From: Tetragonia tetragonoides
Taxonomy: Eukaryota > Streptophyta > Magnoliopsida > Caryophyllales > Aizoaceae
Direction: 5' to 3'
DNA: 64,000 nucleotides
Assembly: GCA_038025085.1 (NCBI GenBank)
Contig: CM076150.1
Location: 4,568,001-4,632,000, forward strand
The translations under genes and the position numbers were made by a program. The notes beneath the pieces are model-generated. The model made no database searches. It was not told the DNA's origin and saw nothing but the letters and a program-made list of their open reading frames with translations. Below are positions 36,202-51,205 of the stretch, one piece after another. Within the stretch, counting starts at the first letter, position 1. Each line of letters begins with the position of its first letter.

Positions 36202-36531
36202 TACCTATGTAAGTGTGAAGTGTGGCCGCTTCGAAGAGTCTCGGGCTTGACTTTATATACACTTATGAAAGGATATGGACGCATGGCCTTTAACGCGTCA
36301 AGTATCTAATGTTGTTTGTTATAAGCTTGTGTGTGTGATATCTTCAATTTTCCAAAATGGATTATTTGGTTCAATCTTTTTAGACACTATCATAATTCGG
36401 AATGTTGGAATGTGTATTACACTAAGCGGTAGTTCAATCTTTAAGACACTATCGTTTAAGCATGAGTTTGGAAATTTGTCTTGTATACACAATCAACGAA
36501 CTTTTAGCTTACTCCAAAAATGGGGGAGGAT

Positions 36532-37072
36532 TGTTGGAACATTTTTAGAGTAAATGTTAATATCTCTCATGTCTTGACATGTGTTAGTGGTAGTTATAAG
36601 GAAATGTTTATGGGAGAGACACTTGTCTCTAATAAACACTTGTGTAACCACCAATAACCACCCATATAATCTACTATATTTATATATAGGGCATATGGGG
36701 TGAGAGATAAATATAAGGAGGATGGATTTTCTCCTTGGACAAGAAGAGAAACTTTTCTTGGTTGGTTAGTCATGACACATGAATGAGATTTGATCACCTT
36801 CATGATGAGTTGATGACATTACCATGGACATTAGAGATAGTGGTTTATCGTCTTGTTTAAGACAAATATCAACAACGCAAACGCATTAGTGGAGTATGAT
36901 TGTGGGGCGAATAACATACTCTGTGACTTCTTTGTATCTCGGAAGTTGTTTCGTGTAACCCGATCGTTCCTAGAGGGTCGAAACTAAACTTTCAGGAAAG
37001 TGTACTTGTAAATGCCTAAAAGACATATCCAAGTTCCTCTAATTTATTCATATCCAATAATTTGTACTAATA
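36532..37072 (+). repeat. Right LTR of the outer element
   Basis: Directly follows a polypurine tract. It is the uninterrupted counterpart of 23978-24703 and ends GTACTAATA, next to a (TA)-rich run at about 37072-37104. Confidence 0.82.
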
Positions 37073-37104
37073 TAAAATATATATATATATATATAATATA
37101 TATA

Positions 37105-37520
37105 TTGTTTCAAAAAAATAAATCGCATGTTAAATGCCACATGACATTAATTGCTTGAATATGGTTAGTTTAATCAAGTCAAAGTGCTAGTAGAGTATGT
37201 TGCTATGAGTAATTACATACGTGAACGCTTTTTTCATTTCTCTCTCGGAACCTTTGTCCCATGAATTCTACCTCTGATCTTACCCTTCACCCATGAAAGT
37301 GAAGTATTTCCCATTTGTAGGATGGGAGAGGGAATTTACCAAAACTCGTGATTAATCTCGTTGTCCTTTGGATATGTTGTGAAATTAATAATTTGAAATT
37401 TTCAAAATTGACAATTTTTTAGCAAGTCCTCCTCGTAAAGGATCTTCCGGCCTTCAGTCAAGTTCCATACTCGTTTTCGGAGTAACTTCCTATAATATAC
37501 CTGACTTGCAGCCATACATA
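37105..37520. other. Intergenic, nothing recognised
   Basis: Mixed AT-rich DNA between the outer LTR element and the hAT-type element. No frame with coding character. Confidence 0.35.
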
Positions 37521-37528
37521 CATTTGAT

Positions 37529-38322
37529 TAGGGCTGTTCATTACCGGATAACGGATCGGGCAAAATACGATCCGTATCCGATCCGAAGTTCACCGGATAT
37601 CCGGTATGTCGGATATCCGATTTTTCGGATCGGATGTCCGATATCCATGATCCGATCCGTTTTTCAAAAAAATCAACTTTTAATGAAAAAAATCAACTTT
37701 TAATGAAAAAAATCAACTTGATTCAAGGGGCCAAAAAAAGAATGAAAGAATGAATAAGTGAAATTGAAAAAGAGAAAAAAGAGAGAAAAAAAAAGAGGAA
37801 ATTGCTTGAGGCTTCAGGCTCATCAGCTCTGTGCAAACATTATTTGCATTTTGCAGCAGTGTTCATTGAGGAGAGAGAAAGAGAGTTGTACTGTTGTAGA
37901 GAGAGAAACCTCGAATAGAAACAACAATGGCGAGCTCTCTACGAAGAGCAGGTCTGAGACTCGCTGGTCTTCAACGATATGCAATTTTTAATGAAAAATG
38001 GGTGTAATAGTCACCGAAGCATTTTGTGTAATAGTCACCGAAGCATTTTGTGAAAAAAATCACCGAAGGGTAGGGCTGTTAATGATTTTTCATTGTTTTT
38101 TTTTTAAAAAAAAATGCAGAATTTTATGTTTAACTGGATATTTCGGATATTTCGGATATCCGAAATACTAAAATAGCGATCCGTATCCGTATCCGAAATC
38201 CGAGGTTATGTACCGGATCGGATATCCGATCTGAAAAAATGGATCGGGTATCCGCTTTTACGGATCGGATCGCCCGGATCACGGATCGGATCATCGGATC
38301 GGATCATTTATGAACAGCCCTA
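37529..38322 (+). mobile_element. hAT-type non-autonomous element carrying an apparent captured 5' exon
   Basis: Perfect 8-bp duplications CATTTGAT (37521-37528, 38323-38330) and inverted ends TAGGGCTGTTCAT / ATGAACAGCCCTA identify a hAT-superfamily element of 794 bp. Both subterminal regions are dense in CGGATATCCG/GGATCGG words, as expected for transposase-binding repeats. The centre (about 37795-37985) differs sharply: a GAGAGAGAAA-rich leader, then ATG at 37927-37929 opening a 26-codon frame that reads like a mitochondrial presequence (MASSLRRAGLRLAGLQRYA). Short direct repeats flank the cargo (about 20 bp around AATCAACTTTTAATG near 37670-37720; about 26 bp around TAGTCACCGAAGCATTTTG near 38010-38060). 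Confidence 0.88.
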
Positions 38323-38346
38323 CATTTGATCGACCTAAAAACAAAG

Positions 38347-38796
38347 TGATAAATTTTAATAATTGGGCCTTAACAAGTGAGCAACATATAAGACAAGTGA
38401 GATTTCAACCCAAAACCAATTGGCAATAGGTGGAGTAACCCACTTCCTTATATGTATGCTCAAGACCCTTTAATCTTTCCATGTGGGACACAAACCCACT
38501 TCAACACCCCACCTCATGCAAAGACCCATCATGGGCTGAAGCGTGGACCAAATAAAGCCTACTATGGGCTACTCACACGCGCGTGGGTCAATAAGGGGTA
38601 ACACTAAGCCAGGATAAAACCCGCTCTGGTACCATGATAAATTTCAACAAATTGGGCCTTAACAAGTGAGCACACACACAAGATAAGTGAGATTCCAACC
38701 CAAAACCAATTGGCAATAGGTGGAGTAACCCACTTCCTTATATGTATGCTCAAGACCCTTTAATCTTTCCATATGGAACACAAACCCACTTCAACA
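38347..38796 (-). mobile_element. Complete TRIM (terminal-repeat retrotransposon in miniature)
   Basis: Direct terminal repeats 38347-38506 (160 bp) and 38635-38796 (162 bp) start TGATAAATTT and end ACTTCAACA on the plus strand. Read on the minus strand, the LTR ends ...TTTATCA and is followed at once by TGGTACCAGAGC, a near-perfect initiator tRNA-Met primer site. The other LTR is preceded by a purine tract (GAGGTGGGG). The TSD is CAAAG (38342-38346, 38797-38801). The internal domain is only 128 bp. All cis signals are present and no coding sequence. Confidence 0.93.
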
Positions 38797-38801
38797 CAAA
38801 G

Positions 38802-39048
38802 CAATTCAGATTTTCTTCCGTTTCCAAAGGCTCTAGATTGTCAAGCGATATTGTTGTGATTGAGTTTGGAGGTGAGATTGCTTTTGAGCCAAAGTATGAC
38901 AACATTACTTGGTCCATTTCTAGAGGAAAAATGCAACATCAGTTCCCAATTGAGTGACAGATGGAGAATTACGCTGATCACTTTGTTGCTCCTATTAAAA
39001 CTTTCTATGTCTCAAACGATTTGGTTCATCTCTGTCCTATTTAGCATA
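38802..39048 (+). other. Unidentified coding-like fragment
   Basis: A plus-strand frame (running on from TRIM sequence) reads SRLSSDIVVIEFGGEIAFEPKYDNITWSISRGKMQHQFPIE and then stops at 38955-38957. The composition is protein-like, but I recognise no family. It may be a gene fragment stranded between the TRIM and a Helitron. Confidence 0.3.
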
Positions 39049-39051
39049 CAA

Positions 39052-39546
39052 CTAGGTGAATGCCCGTGTATTGCATGTTTGTGCGTAATTAATATAACGT
39101 GATAATTAATCTCATTGAAAATCAAAATATAACTAACGCTCACTATGAAAAAATAACTAGTAATGTATGAATAAACATATATTCTTGATGTATTTAAATT
39201 TTTATTTTTATAAATAAATTCTTAACTAGCTCGACGGCTAAACAACTTGTTTAGATGGACACTTCTAATGCTTAGTGCAGAAGATATATGACAAATTGGT
39301 CTTGTTTTAAAGTGCATTTCGCGCTCTTGTCAATAGTGTAAGATATTTTAATTTTTGAATTGTGAAACAAAAATTATACACCTCTTAATACTTCGTTGTC
39401 TCCATTGATTTACTGCTATGATTCTAATGTTCTCTCTTTACTAAGTTCTATATATGGTTTATTATTGTTATTAAATTCTAAAAAAAGTTTTTGTTTAGGT
39501 GGACGCACGCATCCAATGCTGTTAGAAAATGCCTACTTTATATAGA
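39052..39546 (-). mobile_element. Short Helitron (non-autonomous), copy A
   Basis: In minus sense it starts TCTATATAAAGTAGGC at 39546, preceded by A, and ends ...GGGCATTCACCTAG at 39052, followed by T. That gives A^T insertion, TC 5' end and CTAG 3' end, with a weak ATGC/GCAT stem just before the end. The length is 495 bp and it has no coding capacity. Confidence 0.65.
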
Positions 39547-39548
39547 TA

Positions 39549-42930
<3,382 letters not shown>

Positions 42931-43092
42931 TCAATAAGAAAATGGAAGAGAAGAATTACTGATGGTAGGTTCTGAGGATGATTGTTTTAGCATTGTACTC
43001 TCCTTTTCATCTACAAGTTCAAATTAAGTAAATCTGATTAGCCCATGCATGGGTGCACTCATCTTTGACTTTTGAGATTGTTAGTATACAAA

Positions 43093-43206
43093 AAATCATA
43101 TGAGGCGGTCTCAACGTGAAGCGCCTCAAACAAGCATAATATCATGTTGACGTCATGCTTGTTTATAGAGGTGTTTTATGTTGAGATGGCATCATAAGAG
43201 ACCCAT
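43093..43206. mobile_element. Intronic MITE of the GAGGCGG family, copy 1
   Basis: Left end CATATGAGGCGGTCTCAACG and right end TGTTGAGATGGCATCATAAG are inverted versions of one another. The centre has CATGTTGACGTCATGCTTGTT. It lies in the last intron of the NDR-like gene. Confidence 0.65.
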
Positions 43207-43664
43207 TACAATATTATTGAAATCAGAGATATTGTTCGGATCTTTTATACTGATACAAAAAAGTAAGAAATTCACGAACTATTTCTACCTTACCTTCATA
43301 TGACCGTTTGACAGCCTCGAAATTTTTGTATGTGTAACCAACAAAACTAATGTCTTCTGGTGTTTTCATATTCTGTAAAAATTCATTCATATAAAAAAGT
43401 GAAAGGGTTAATTGGTTGAAATGTCCTAGTTTATAGACCACAATGATAACATCAAACATACTTAGTGTATATGTCCTTGAAATCGATAATTATACGTAAA
43501 ACTTGCTAAAGAAAGATAACTTTACCTTTCGATAGTTTCCAGATGATCCACTTCTAGCAGGAGGTGTAGGATCCTGGAAAGTGATATAGCATTTAACATT
43601 ATACATTTTAACAAAAAAATAATATAACTCTAAATACTACTGCCTCTAATTATTAGAGGAAGCA

Positions 43665-43782
43665 CAAAAACTTATATGAGATGGTGTCAATGTGAGGCGG
43701 CTCAAATAAGTATAACATGATGTCATGCTTGGTTAAAAATATGACTTTAAGTTGAGGCGGTCTCATAAGAGATATTTTGTAA
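43665..43782. mobile_element. Intronic MITE of the GAGGCGG family, copy 2
   Basis: Same structure: TATATGAGATGGTGTCAATG...CATGATGTCATGCTTGG...TTGAGGCGGTCTCATAAGAG. It lies in intron 9. Confidence 0.65.
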
Positions 43783-44893
43783 AAAGAGTTTGCGATCACC
43801 ACAATTAAACCTAAGACATAATAATATAAGTAAGACTATAAGAGCAAATACTAATGAAAACCAAGTAAAATTGAAAGTGTTGTACTAAAATAATATGTGT
43901 ACCTCCTCAAATGTTGTGAAATTTCGCGTATCTTGTTCCCCATCAACCTCTGGCTTAAAGGCTGCTTCCATCTCGTAAAGTTGGTCCCATGCAACATCTT
44001 TGAACCAAGGATGTGCCTAACCAAGAAAGTGTTCAGTAAGAATGAAACAATTCTTATTGTTTAGGCTTTCAGTCTACGCAGTTATGTGGATCTTATGAAA
44101 GTACGCCTTGTAAAAAATGAAATTATGATTAAAAAAAAAAGAAACTGAGAATGAAATTCAATTTTTTTTTTACCATAGTTTTATTTTCTACAAGGCATAG
44201 TTTTACTGGAACCATACAACTACCTACATTCCCGGGATTTAGGCAATAATTTGTCGAATGAAGATATAAATGGCGCAAGATACTGATTCAAAGCTAGTGA
44301 AACATTACACACTTTTATTTCCTCTGCTCCGTTGCTGCCTATCCTATGTTCCACATCGCAAAGCAATCTACTAATCAAATCTTAGGCCTCTGGTGATAAT
44401 CTCACTTCTTCTGGAAACTGTAAGTGATTTCTCCAATGTCCGATCTACAAAAGTCATCAAACTATTTAAGAAATTCATTTTCTGTATAAATAACTAGTTA
44501 AACGAGGTCCTGTTCTTTTCGTCATCTCTATGATGCATTCCGTTTTGCGCTATTCCGTTTTTTTTAAATTTTGTACTTCATTTTGTCTCACATTTTGTTC
44601 AATTATCTTTGTCGTTCCTTTCCGTTTCTCACAGTCCGCACCATTCCGTTGAAAAGGATAGTAAAGTAGAATGTGAGGAACAGAACGGTGAGGTACAGAA
44701 CGTAACAAAAGACGCATATATTGCAATAAAATATGAGACAAATAAAAGTACAAAATACGGGACGGAACGGAACAACGTGGAACGAAACGGAATGCAGCAT
44801 GAAGATGGCGAAAAGGAGAGGGTGTAATAATTGTTAGTATATTCCACTTACTCAGTTCAAGAAGAGTTTATTTCTAACAATTTTATAAACCTA

Positions 44894-45016
<123 letters not shown>

Positions 45017-45129
45017 TCACAAGTATGAAATATAACTGTAGGATAAAGTGGTAAAAGCAACTAGTCACTCAATTAAATAAGAAAAAAAAGATGCAATAAT
45101 ATATAAAACACATAAATAACTAAATTTCA

Positions 45130-45252
<123 letters not shown>

Positions 45253-45454
45253 TCATGAAGAAGCCAAGAGCAAATAATCAGATACACCAATAGGTCTCTT
45301 ATAAAGCCGCCTCAACATAAGACCACCTCTATAACCAACGCAGTCATCAGCATTACATCAGGCTTGTGTGTTTTTTTATATAAAGAAAAAGTATATTGAT
45401 ATGATTTTAAATGTACAGCAGGAGAGAGGATAAGGTATCCTCTAAATAAAACAT

Positions 45455-48400
45455 TTACAGATTGCCCCAATTCCTCTGTACATCAGTTATAGAGTAATCC
45501 CTAAAAGCTCCCGCAGCCTTAGCCCATAAGGAGGCTAAATAAGTAATTCTCTCCCAGAGCATCGCAGGAGTTGCGGAAAGTCCCTTAAACACTCGTGCAT
45601 TCCTCTCTAACCAAATGCACCACAAAATTGCAAAATAAGCATTGCGCCACAACAGCCTCCTCTCCTTACCACCCCCAAAGCCCCAGAAATGCACTTGTAA
45701 AAAGGCCTCAACACTAGAAGGATAAACAAACATCTCCCCCTGGATCAGCCTACGCCAAAGACTCTGTGCCACATCACACCAAAGAAAAAGATGTGCAGAA
45801 GTTTCGCAGTTAGACCGACATAACGAACACATATCTGGTGACAGAAGCACCCCGGGTCTCCTCCGCTGCCTTAAGTCGTTTGTATTAACCCTATCCAGCA
45901 CCAAAGTCCACACAAATGTCTTCACCTTCATTGGTACCTTTGCTTTCCAAATGTAGTCTGCTAGAGGAAAACAAGGGAGAGGTGTCCCCAAAGCCCGACA
46001 GAAGGACTTGCAAGAGAACTCCCCCGAGGGCTCCCCAATCCACCTCCTAGAGTCATCTGAGCTTGACAGCTGAATAGGCTCCACAAGAGTAAGAAGCGAA
46101 GTGAGTTCTTCCATCTCCCTATCATGAGGTGGCCGACGAAGATGTAAATTCCAGGAACCACTCTGTACCGAGAAAAAGTCAGCAACCATACCCCCATGTA
46201 GAGTGGTCAACTGAAACAATCGAGGAAATCTTGTACAAAACTGCTCACCCCCCCTCCAATTATCCTCCCAAAACCTAGTACGTGCACCATTCCCAAGTAC
46301 CAGCTCAACATGAGGAAGGAAGCGCGGAAGAATTTGTGAAATAAACTTCCACGGGCTAGCATGTGTATAAGTCCCTGTAAACTGTGTGTCCCACCCGTTC
46401 TATTGCGTTCCATACCTACTTCGAATGACCCGATGCCAAAGACTATTAGGCTCCCGTGGAAAACGTCAAAGCCATTTGCCCGCAAGGGCGATGTTTTTTG
46501 CCACCAACCTGTCCACGCCCAAACCACCTTCCTCCTTAGGGCGACACACCTTGTCCCAGCTCACCAAGTGATCCTTTCGCTCCCCATCCACACCAGTCCA
46601 GAGGAAGTCTCTCATGATTTTCTCAATCCTATTAGCTACGGCTACTGGAATCCGAAACAAGGAGAGATAATACAGCGGAATGCTAGAAAGACAAGATTGG
46701 ATTAGGGTAATCCTACCCCCGAACGAGAAATAAACTCGCTTCCAACCATCCAGGCGCGTGGACACCCGCTGCACAACTGGCTCCCAAAAAGCCTCCGAAC
46801 GTGGGTTACCTCCTAAGGGCACACCCAAGTAGGTAAGTGGCCACTCCTGTATCTGACAGCCTGCCAAACCTGCTATCGTCGTCAAAAAGTCATTACCCAC
46901 ATTTATCCCAGCCACACTACATTTCGCAAGATTGATTCTCATCCCCGAAATCACCTCAAAAATTTGCCAAATTGTCAAAACATTCTTAAATTTCTCAAGA
47001 TCCGCATCCAAGAAAAGGATAGTATCATCTGCAAACTGAAGGTGAGAGACATGCACCCCCTCCCGACCCACTTTCAGACCAGCAACGACTCCCGTCTCAA
47101 TACCTCTCTTCAACATCCTACTGAGCACATCTACCACCAGCGTAAACAGAAAAGGCGACAATGGATCGCCTTGCCTCAAACCCATAGAGGAAGAAAACCA
47201 CTCCCTGGGCGCTCCATTTACGAGCACAGAAAAGTGAGCATTCGAAAAACAACCCCTAATCCACCGCCTCCAGAGTAACCCAAAACCTTTCCTCTCGAGC
47301 ACGCTATCCAGGAAACGCCAACTCACCCTATCATAAGCCTTCTCAAAGTCTAGCTTGAAAACAATACCCTGTGATCCTCTACGCCTCGCATCATCCACCG
47401 TCTCATTAGCCACCAAAGAAGCATCCAAAATCTGTCTCCCCTCCACAAACGCGCTCTGAGAGTAAGAAATGGTAGTAGCCAGAACTTCCCCTATCCGCAC
47501 AGAGAGGACTTTGGTGATGATTTTATAAACACTAGTAATGAGGCTGATAGGACGAAAGTCCTTAACTTTTATAGATCGATCCTTCTTTGGAACTAATGTG
47601 ATGAAATTAGAGTTGATACCCCTGCCAAGAACCCCCTGTACATGAAATTCTGTAAAAACATGAAGAAGATCATCTTTAATCACCTCCCAACAATCCTGAA
47701 AAAAAGCCATTGTGAATCCATCGGGGCCCGGTGTTTTCTCTCTATCCATACTGAACACCGCTGCTCTAACCTCCTCTAGCTCAAAAGGGCGTTCTAGACG
47801 AGCCGCCATAGTTGGTGAAATTGGGCTCCAGTCCAACCCCTCAATACGAGGTCGTAACATCTCCTCCTCGCTAAACAGTGAGCGATAATATGAAGTAATC
47901 TCACGGCTGATCTCCCCCACATTGGTAACCACATCCCCGTCATCATTCTCCAACTCCTTAATAAAACCCCTTCTCCTCCTCCCATTGACTACCTTAAAGA
48001 AAAGCCTCGAATTTGTGTCTCCTTCTTTAGCCCACCTCCCTTTCATTTTCTGACGTCGACACTGCTTCTCCCTCAAAAGCACCTCCTGAAAATCGTTTTT
48101 CAACTCAACACTCTTACGTACAAGCTCCTCACCCCCCTCTCCGTTGCTAATTGTCTGATCCACTACGGCAATCTCACTCAACAACTCATTCTTTCTCTGG
48201 TTAATGTCCCCGAAAACCTCCTTATTCCACCCTTTGAGTTGCTCCTTAACAAATTTCAATTTTCTCATGAAACAATAGCCCTGCCATCCCTGGACCTCAC
48301 AAGTGCCCCACCATTCAGCCACCTTCCTTCGGAAATTCTGATGTAAAGTCCACATATTCTCAAATCGAAATGGAGTTGGACCCCATTGCACCGGCCTGGA

Positions 48401-49090
48401 GTGAAGGATTAATGGAAAGTGGTCGGAGCAAGGGCGCGCGAACACCTCCTGTGACAACAAAGGAAACTCATCTTCAACCGCATTAGTGAACAAAAACCAA
48501 TCCAACCTCGAAGAAGCACACCGTCGCCCACTAACACTCCACGTAAACTGTGCATTTTGCAGTGGAGGATCCCGCAACTCGCACTCCCTGATAACTGTAT
48601 TAAACTCCCTCATATCACCCAACCCACCAGAACGCCCTACTCGCTCTCCCACACTGCGAACAACATTGAAATCTCCCCCGAGAATCCAGTGTGGGGAGCA
48701 AAGCCCAGCCAAATCGTACAACTCCTGGAAAAAAGATCGTCGTTCAGAATGTCTGCATGGGCCATACACTGAGGTAAACCACCATTCCCCCCTACCTTGA
48801 ACGTTCAAACACACCGTCACAGAAAAACAGCCCAAAACGACGTCGACCTTGACAGCAAACCTAGTATCCCACATTACCAAGATCCCTCCAGAGGCCCCCA
48901 AAGACGGAAGAACCACCCAGTCCTTGTCTCGTGAGTCCCAGCAACTCCTCACAAAAAAAGAATCTGCAACCTCCACCTTTGTTTCCTGTAAAAACACAAC
49001 ATCGGGAGAGATCTTGGAGACAACCTCTCTCACCACATCCCGCTTATCGCTCCTTCCCAAACCATTAACATTCCAGCTCAAAATCTTCAT
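45455..49090 (-). pseudogene. LINE ORF2 (endonuclease-reverse transcriptase), two nonsense codons
   Basis: One frame of 1211 codons plus stop. The endonuclease is at the N-terminus (MKILSWNVNGLGRSDKRD; FLQETK; GGDFNVV; SDHFP). The reverse transcriptase has TPGPDGFTMAFFQDCW, FKLDFEKAYDRVSW, GLRQGDPLSPFLF and FADD at residues 686-689, and the zf-RVT knuckle is CSLCRSNCETSAHLFLWC near the C-terminus. Breaks are TGA at 46468-46466 (codon 875, after IALAGKWL) and TAG at 46402-46400 (codon 897), with normal sequence between and after them. Both lie downstream of the RT active site. It performs target-primed reverse transcription in an intact copy; this one would lack its C-terminal region. Confidence 0.93.
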
Positions 49091-51205
49091 AAAGAACGAC
49101 TACGACCCCTCCTACGGCCACTCTCCTTGCCATAATTAACACTGCTCTGTAGATTACGAAGTTCCTTCTCCCAATTTTTCCCTTTCTTCCGAGAGTGCAC
49201 CTTTTCACCCACACTCACCTGCATTTCCTTCTCTGAGACATCATATAGCTGGCATCGCATGAGCCCAAGAACCGCCTGCGGATCTCTGTCATCAACACCC
49301 GAGCCTGTCAGTGGTGCTAACTCAATAACACCATCTATAGGGGCATCTGTTGTGTCTGAATTACACGTACCAGCACCTATACTCTCCTCCGCAGATGATA
49401 GAAACATATTAGAATCTCCCAGGTTCAGCAAATTTACCTCCATATCACTGTCTGTTGACATGTCATCAACCTCCTTCCGACGTAAGCTCTCTATAAGGAG
49501 CTCCGTCTCAGCATCCTCATCATCAAAATCACTGAACAAATCATCATTGTCTTCCCATCCCCCAAGCTCAGGGACCTCCTTCGTGGAATCTCCCAAATCT
49601 GTTCGAAGCCGGACCAAAACATCCTCTAATGGAACCTCAGATTGTGCTGTGGTCTCCTTAAGAACCTGAGTCGTATCAGCAACCCATTTCCCAAATAAAT
49701 AAACATCTCCAAGTAGCTTGCTAGCATCCAAGACGGACTTTGGAAGAGTCACCTTCTCTCCCGCCGAAGGCCACAGCCCCTCACACCCGCCGCTCAACTC
49801 GTCGCTTCCAACCAAGGGAGGGGAATACGCAGCCATGTCGCACTGGGAGCAACCCCCTGTCCCACTCACCTCCCTAACCTCCTCGCCGGCAAAATCCGAC
49901 CCTAAAGCAGCCCCAGTAGTGGTCAGAGCCTTCGCCGGAGACGCCGCTTCCACAACCTGCGCATAATCTGTCTCAGGCGATAGTATCGTCGGTCGATTCT
50001 CTGGCCCACTCACCTCCCTAACCTCCTTGCCAGCAAATTCCGATCCTAGCGCAGCCCCATTAGTGGTCACACCCTTCGCCGGAGACGCAGCGACCTGCCT
50101 CCTTGAACGGCCGGCAAATTCTGTCTCAGACGGTGGTTTTGCCGTCCTCGGATCTGATTCCCCACTCGCCGGCCGGTCAGTCTCCGGTGGCCGGCGGGGG
50201 CGCCGCCGATAAACATGCGACCAGCGACCGCCGTCCCCCTGTCGACTGTTCGCGCTCTCTCCCACTGCTGCCAGCCGTGAGCTGGCCTCGGTTTCTCCGT
50301 CGATAACTATCGGGTCTGAGACCTTGCCCCGCTGGACCCAGATCTGTCTGACTCTTGTAACGGGCTTGTGTGGGTGAACTGGGCCAAGTCTCTCAAAGGC
50401 TGACTTCGCAGATCTGATTAATTTAGGCATTGGGCCCCTTGCATAACCCCCAGGCCCAAGTCTTTGGAACACAGTACTCCTAGTCCCAAGCCTTTCAAAA
50501 GCTGAGCACCGAGGCCCAAATCTTCCAAATGACCCTCTAGGCCCAATTCTTTGAAAAACTGATTTATTTGACTTATTCATAACAGTTGAGCGAAATCTTC
50601 CAATTGACCCTCTAGGCCCAATTCTTTGAAAAACTGATTTATTTGACTTATTCATAACGGTTGAGCGAGATTCTAGCCCTGAAATCTCGCGCCTTCCAAA
50701 GATTGCTTCTCCATCCCCAACGCTTCCCCTCTGCAATATCTTCGAATTTCTATTTTCCGGTGCACGCTCCGGCCACCCATCCCTAGGTGAATGATGCTGT
50801 TGGTTCTGCAATAAGCGAGGACTCCCTACAAAAATAAATTGAGGACCAAAGCATTGCAAGGCCTCAAACATGGCACACCATCCTCGCCCACTGTCACCCT
50901 CCGGGACTCTTATAGAAATAGGTTTACCCTTCAATGGCTGCTTCTCCAACAGAAAAAAATCGGCCAGCACCATTGATACTTATACGTAGCGGCAAGATAT
51001 AACCATTCCCACGCAAAGTTCTGACCCATTTCCCTGCGCTATCTCCTCGCCACAGTGAGATTGCCTCCTTCCCCCACCAAAGGAGTTCCTCTCGACTCAG
51101 CCGAATTACGAACTTGGCTTCTCGACGCTGATCCACCAATAAATAATCAAAATTGTCACGCTTCAGATCAAAACGTTTATTCTCAATCCTAAAAACAGAC
51201 TCCAT
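49087..51205 (-). pseudogene. LINE ORF1 with one homopolymer frameshift
   Basis: The frame opens at 51205 (MESVFRIENKRFDLKRDNFD) and, near 50957-50963, meets a run of seven T (minus sense). After it, the other frame continues smoothly to 49087 (LLEKQPLKGKPISIRVPEGD). Removing one T gives 706 codons including stop, so a single slip explains the break. The middle is unusual: an imperfect repeat around S-(V/A)-F-(Q/E)-R-(I/L)-G-P occurs at least five times. One 75-bp segment is duplicated in tandem (about 50515-50589 and 50590-50664), giving two copies of RSTVMNKSNKSVFQRIGPRG. The C-terminal half is acidic. No zinc knuckle is seen. The TGA stop overlaps the ORF2 start as ATGA. Confidence 0.85.

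Larger units (their letters stand above)
23978..37072 (+). mobile_element. Old non-autonomous LTR retrotransposon hosting nested insertions
   Basis: Two same-sense LTRs: 23978-24703 (about 524 bp once a 193-bp MITE and its duplication are removed) and 36532-37072 (541 bp). Both begin TGTTGGAAYATTTTTAGAGTAA and share their whole length to ...CAATAATTTGTACTAA. A polypurine tract (ATGGGGGAGGATT, 36520-36531) precedes the right LTR, fixing plus orientation. Flanks TAACA (23973-23977) and TAAAA (37073-37077) fit an aged 5-bp duplication. With nested insertions removed, the element is roughly 3 kb. It shows no gag or pol frame, and I found no convincing primer-binding site after the left LTR. Confidence 0.8.

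Noticed and set aside
44550..44847. Four overlapping frames on both strands in intron 7 of the kinase gene
   Set aside because: The stretch is an imperfect inverted repeat (GAACGGAATG/CATTCCGTTC words) and probably another small MITE; frames on both strands reflect the symmetry.
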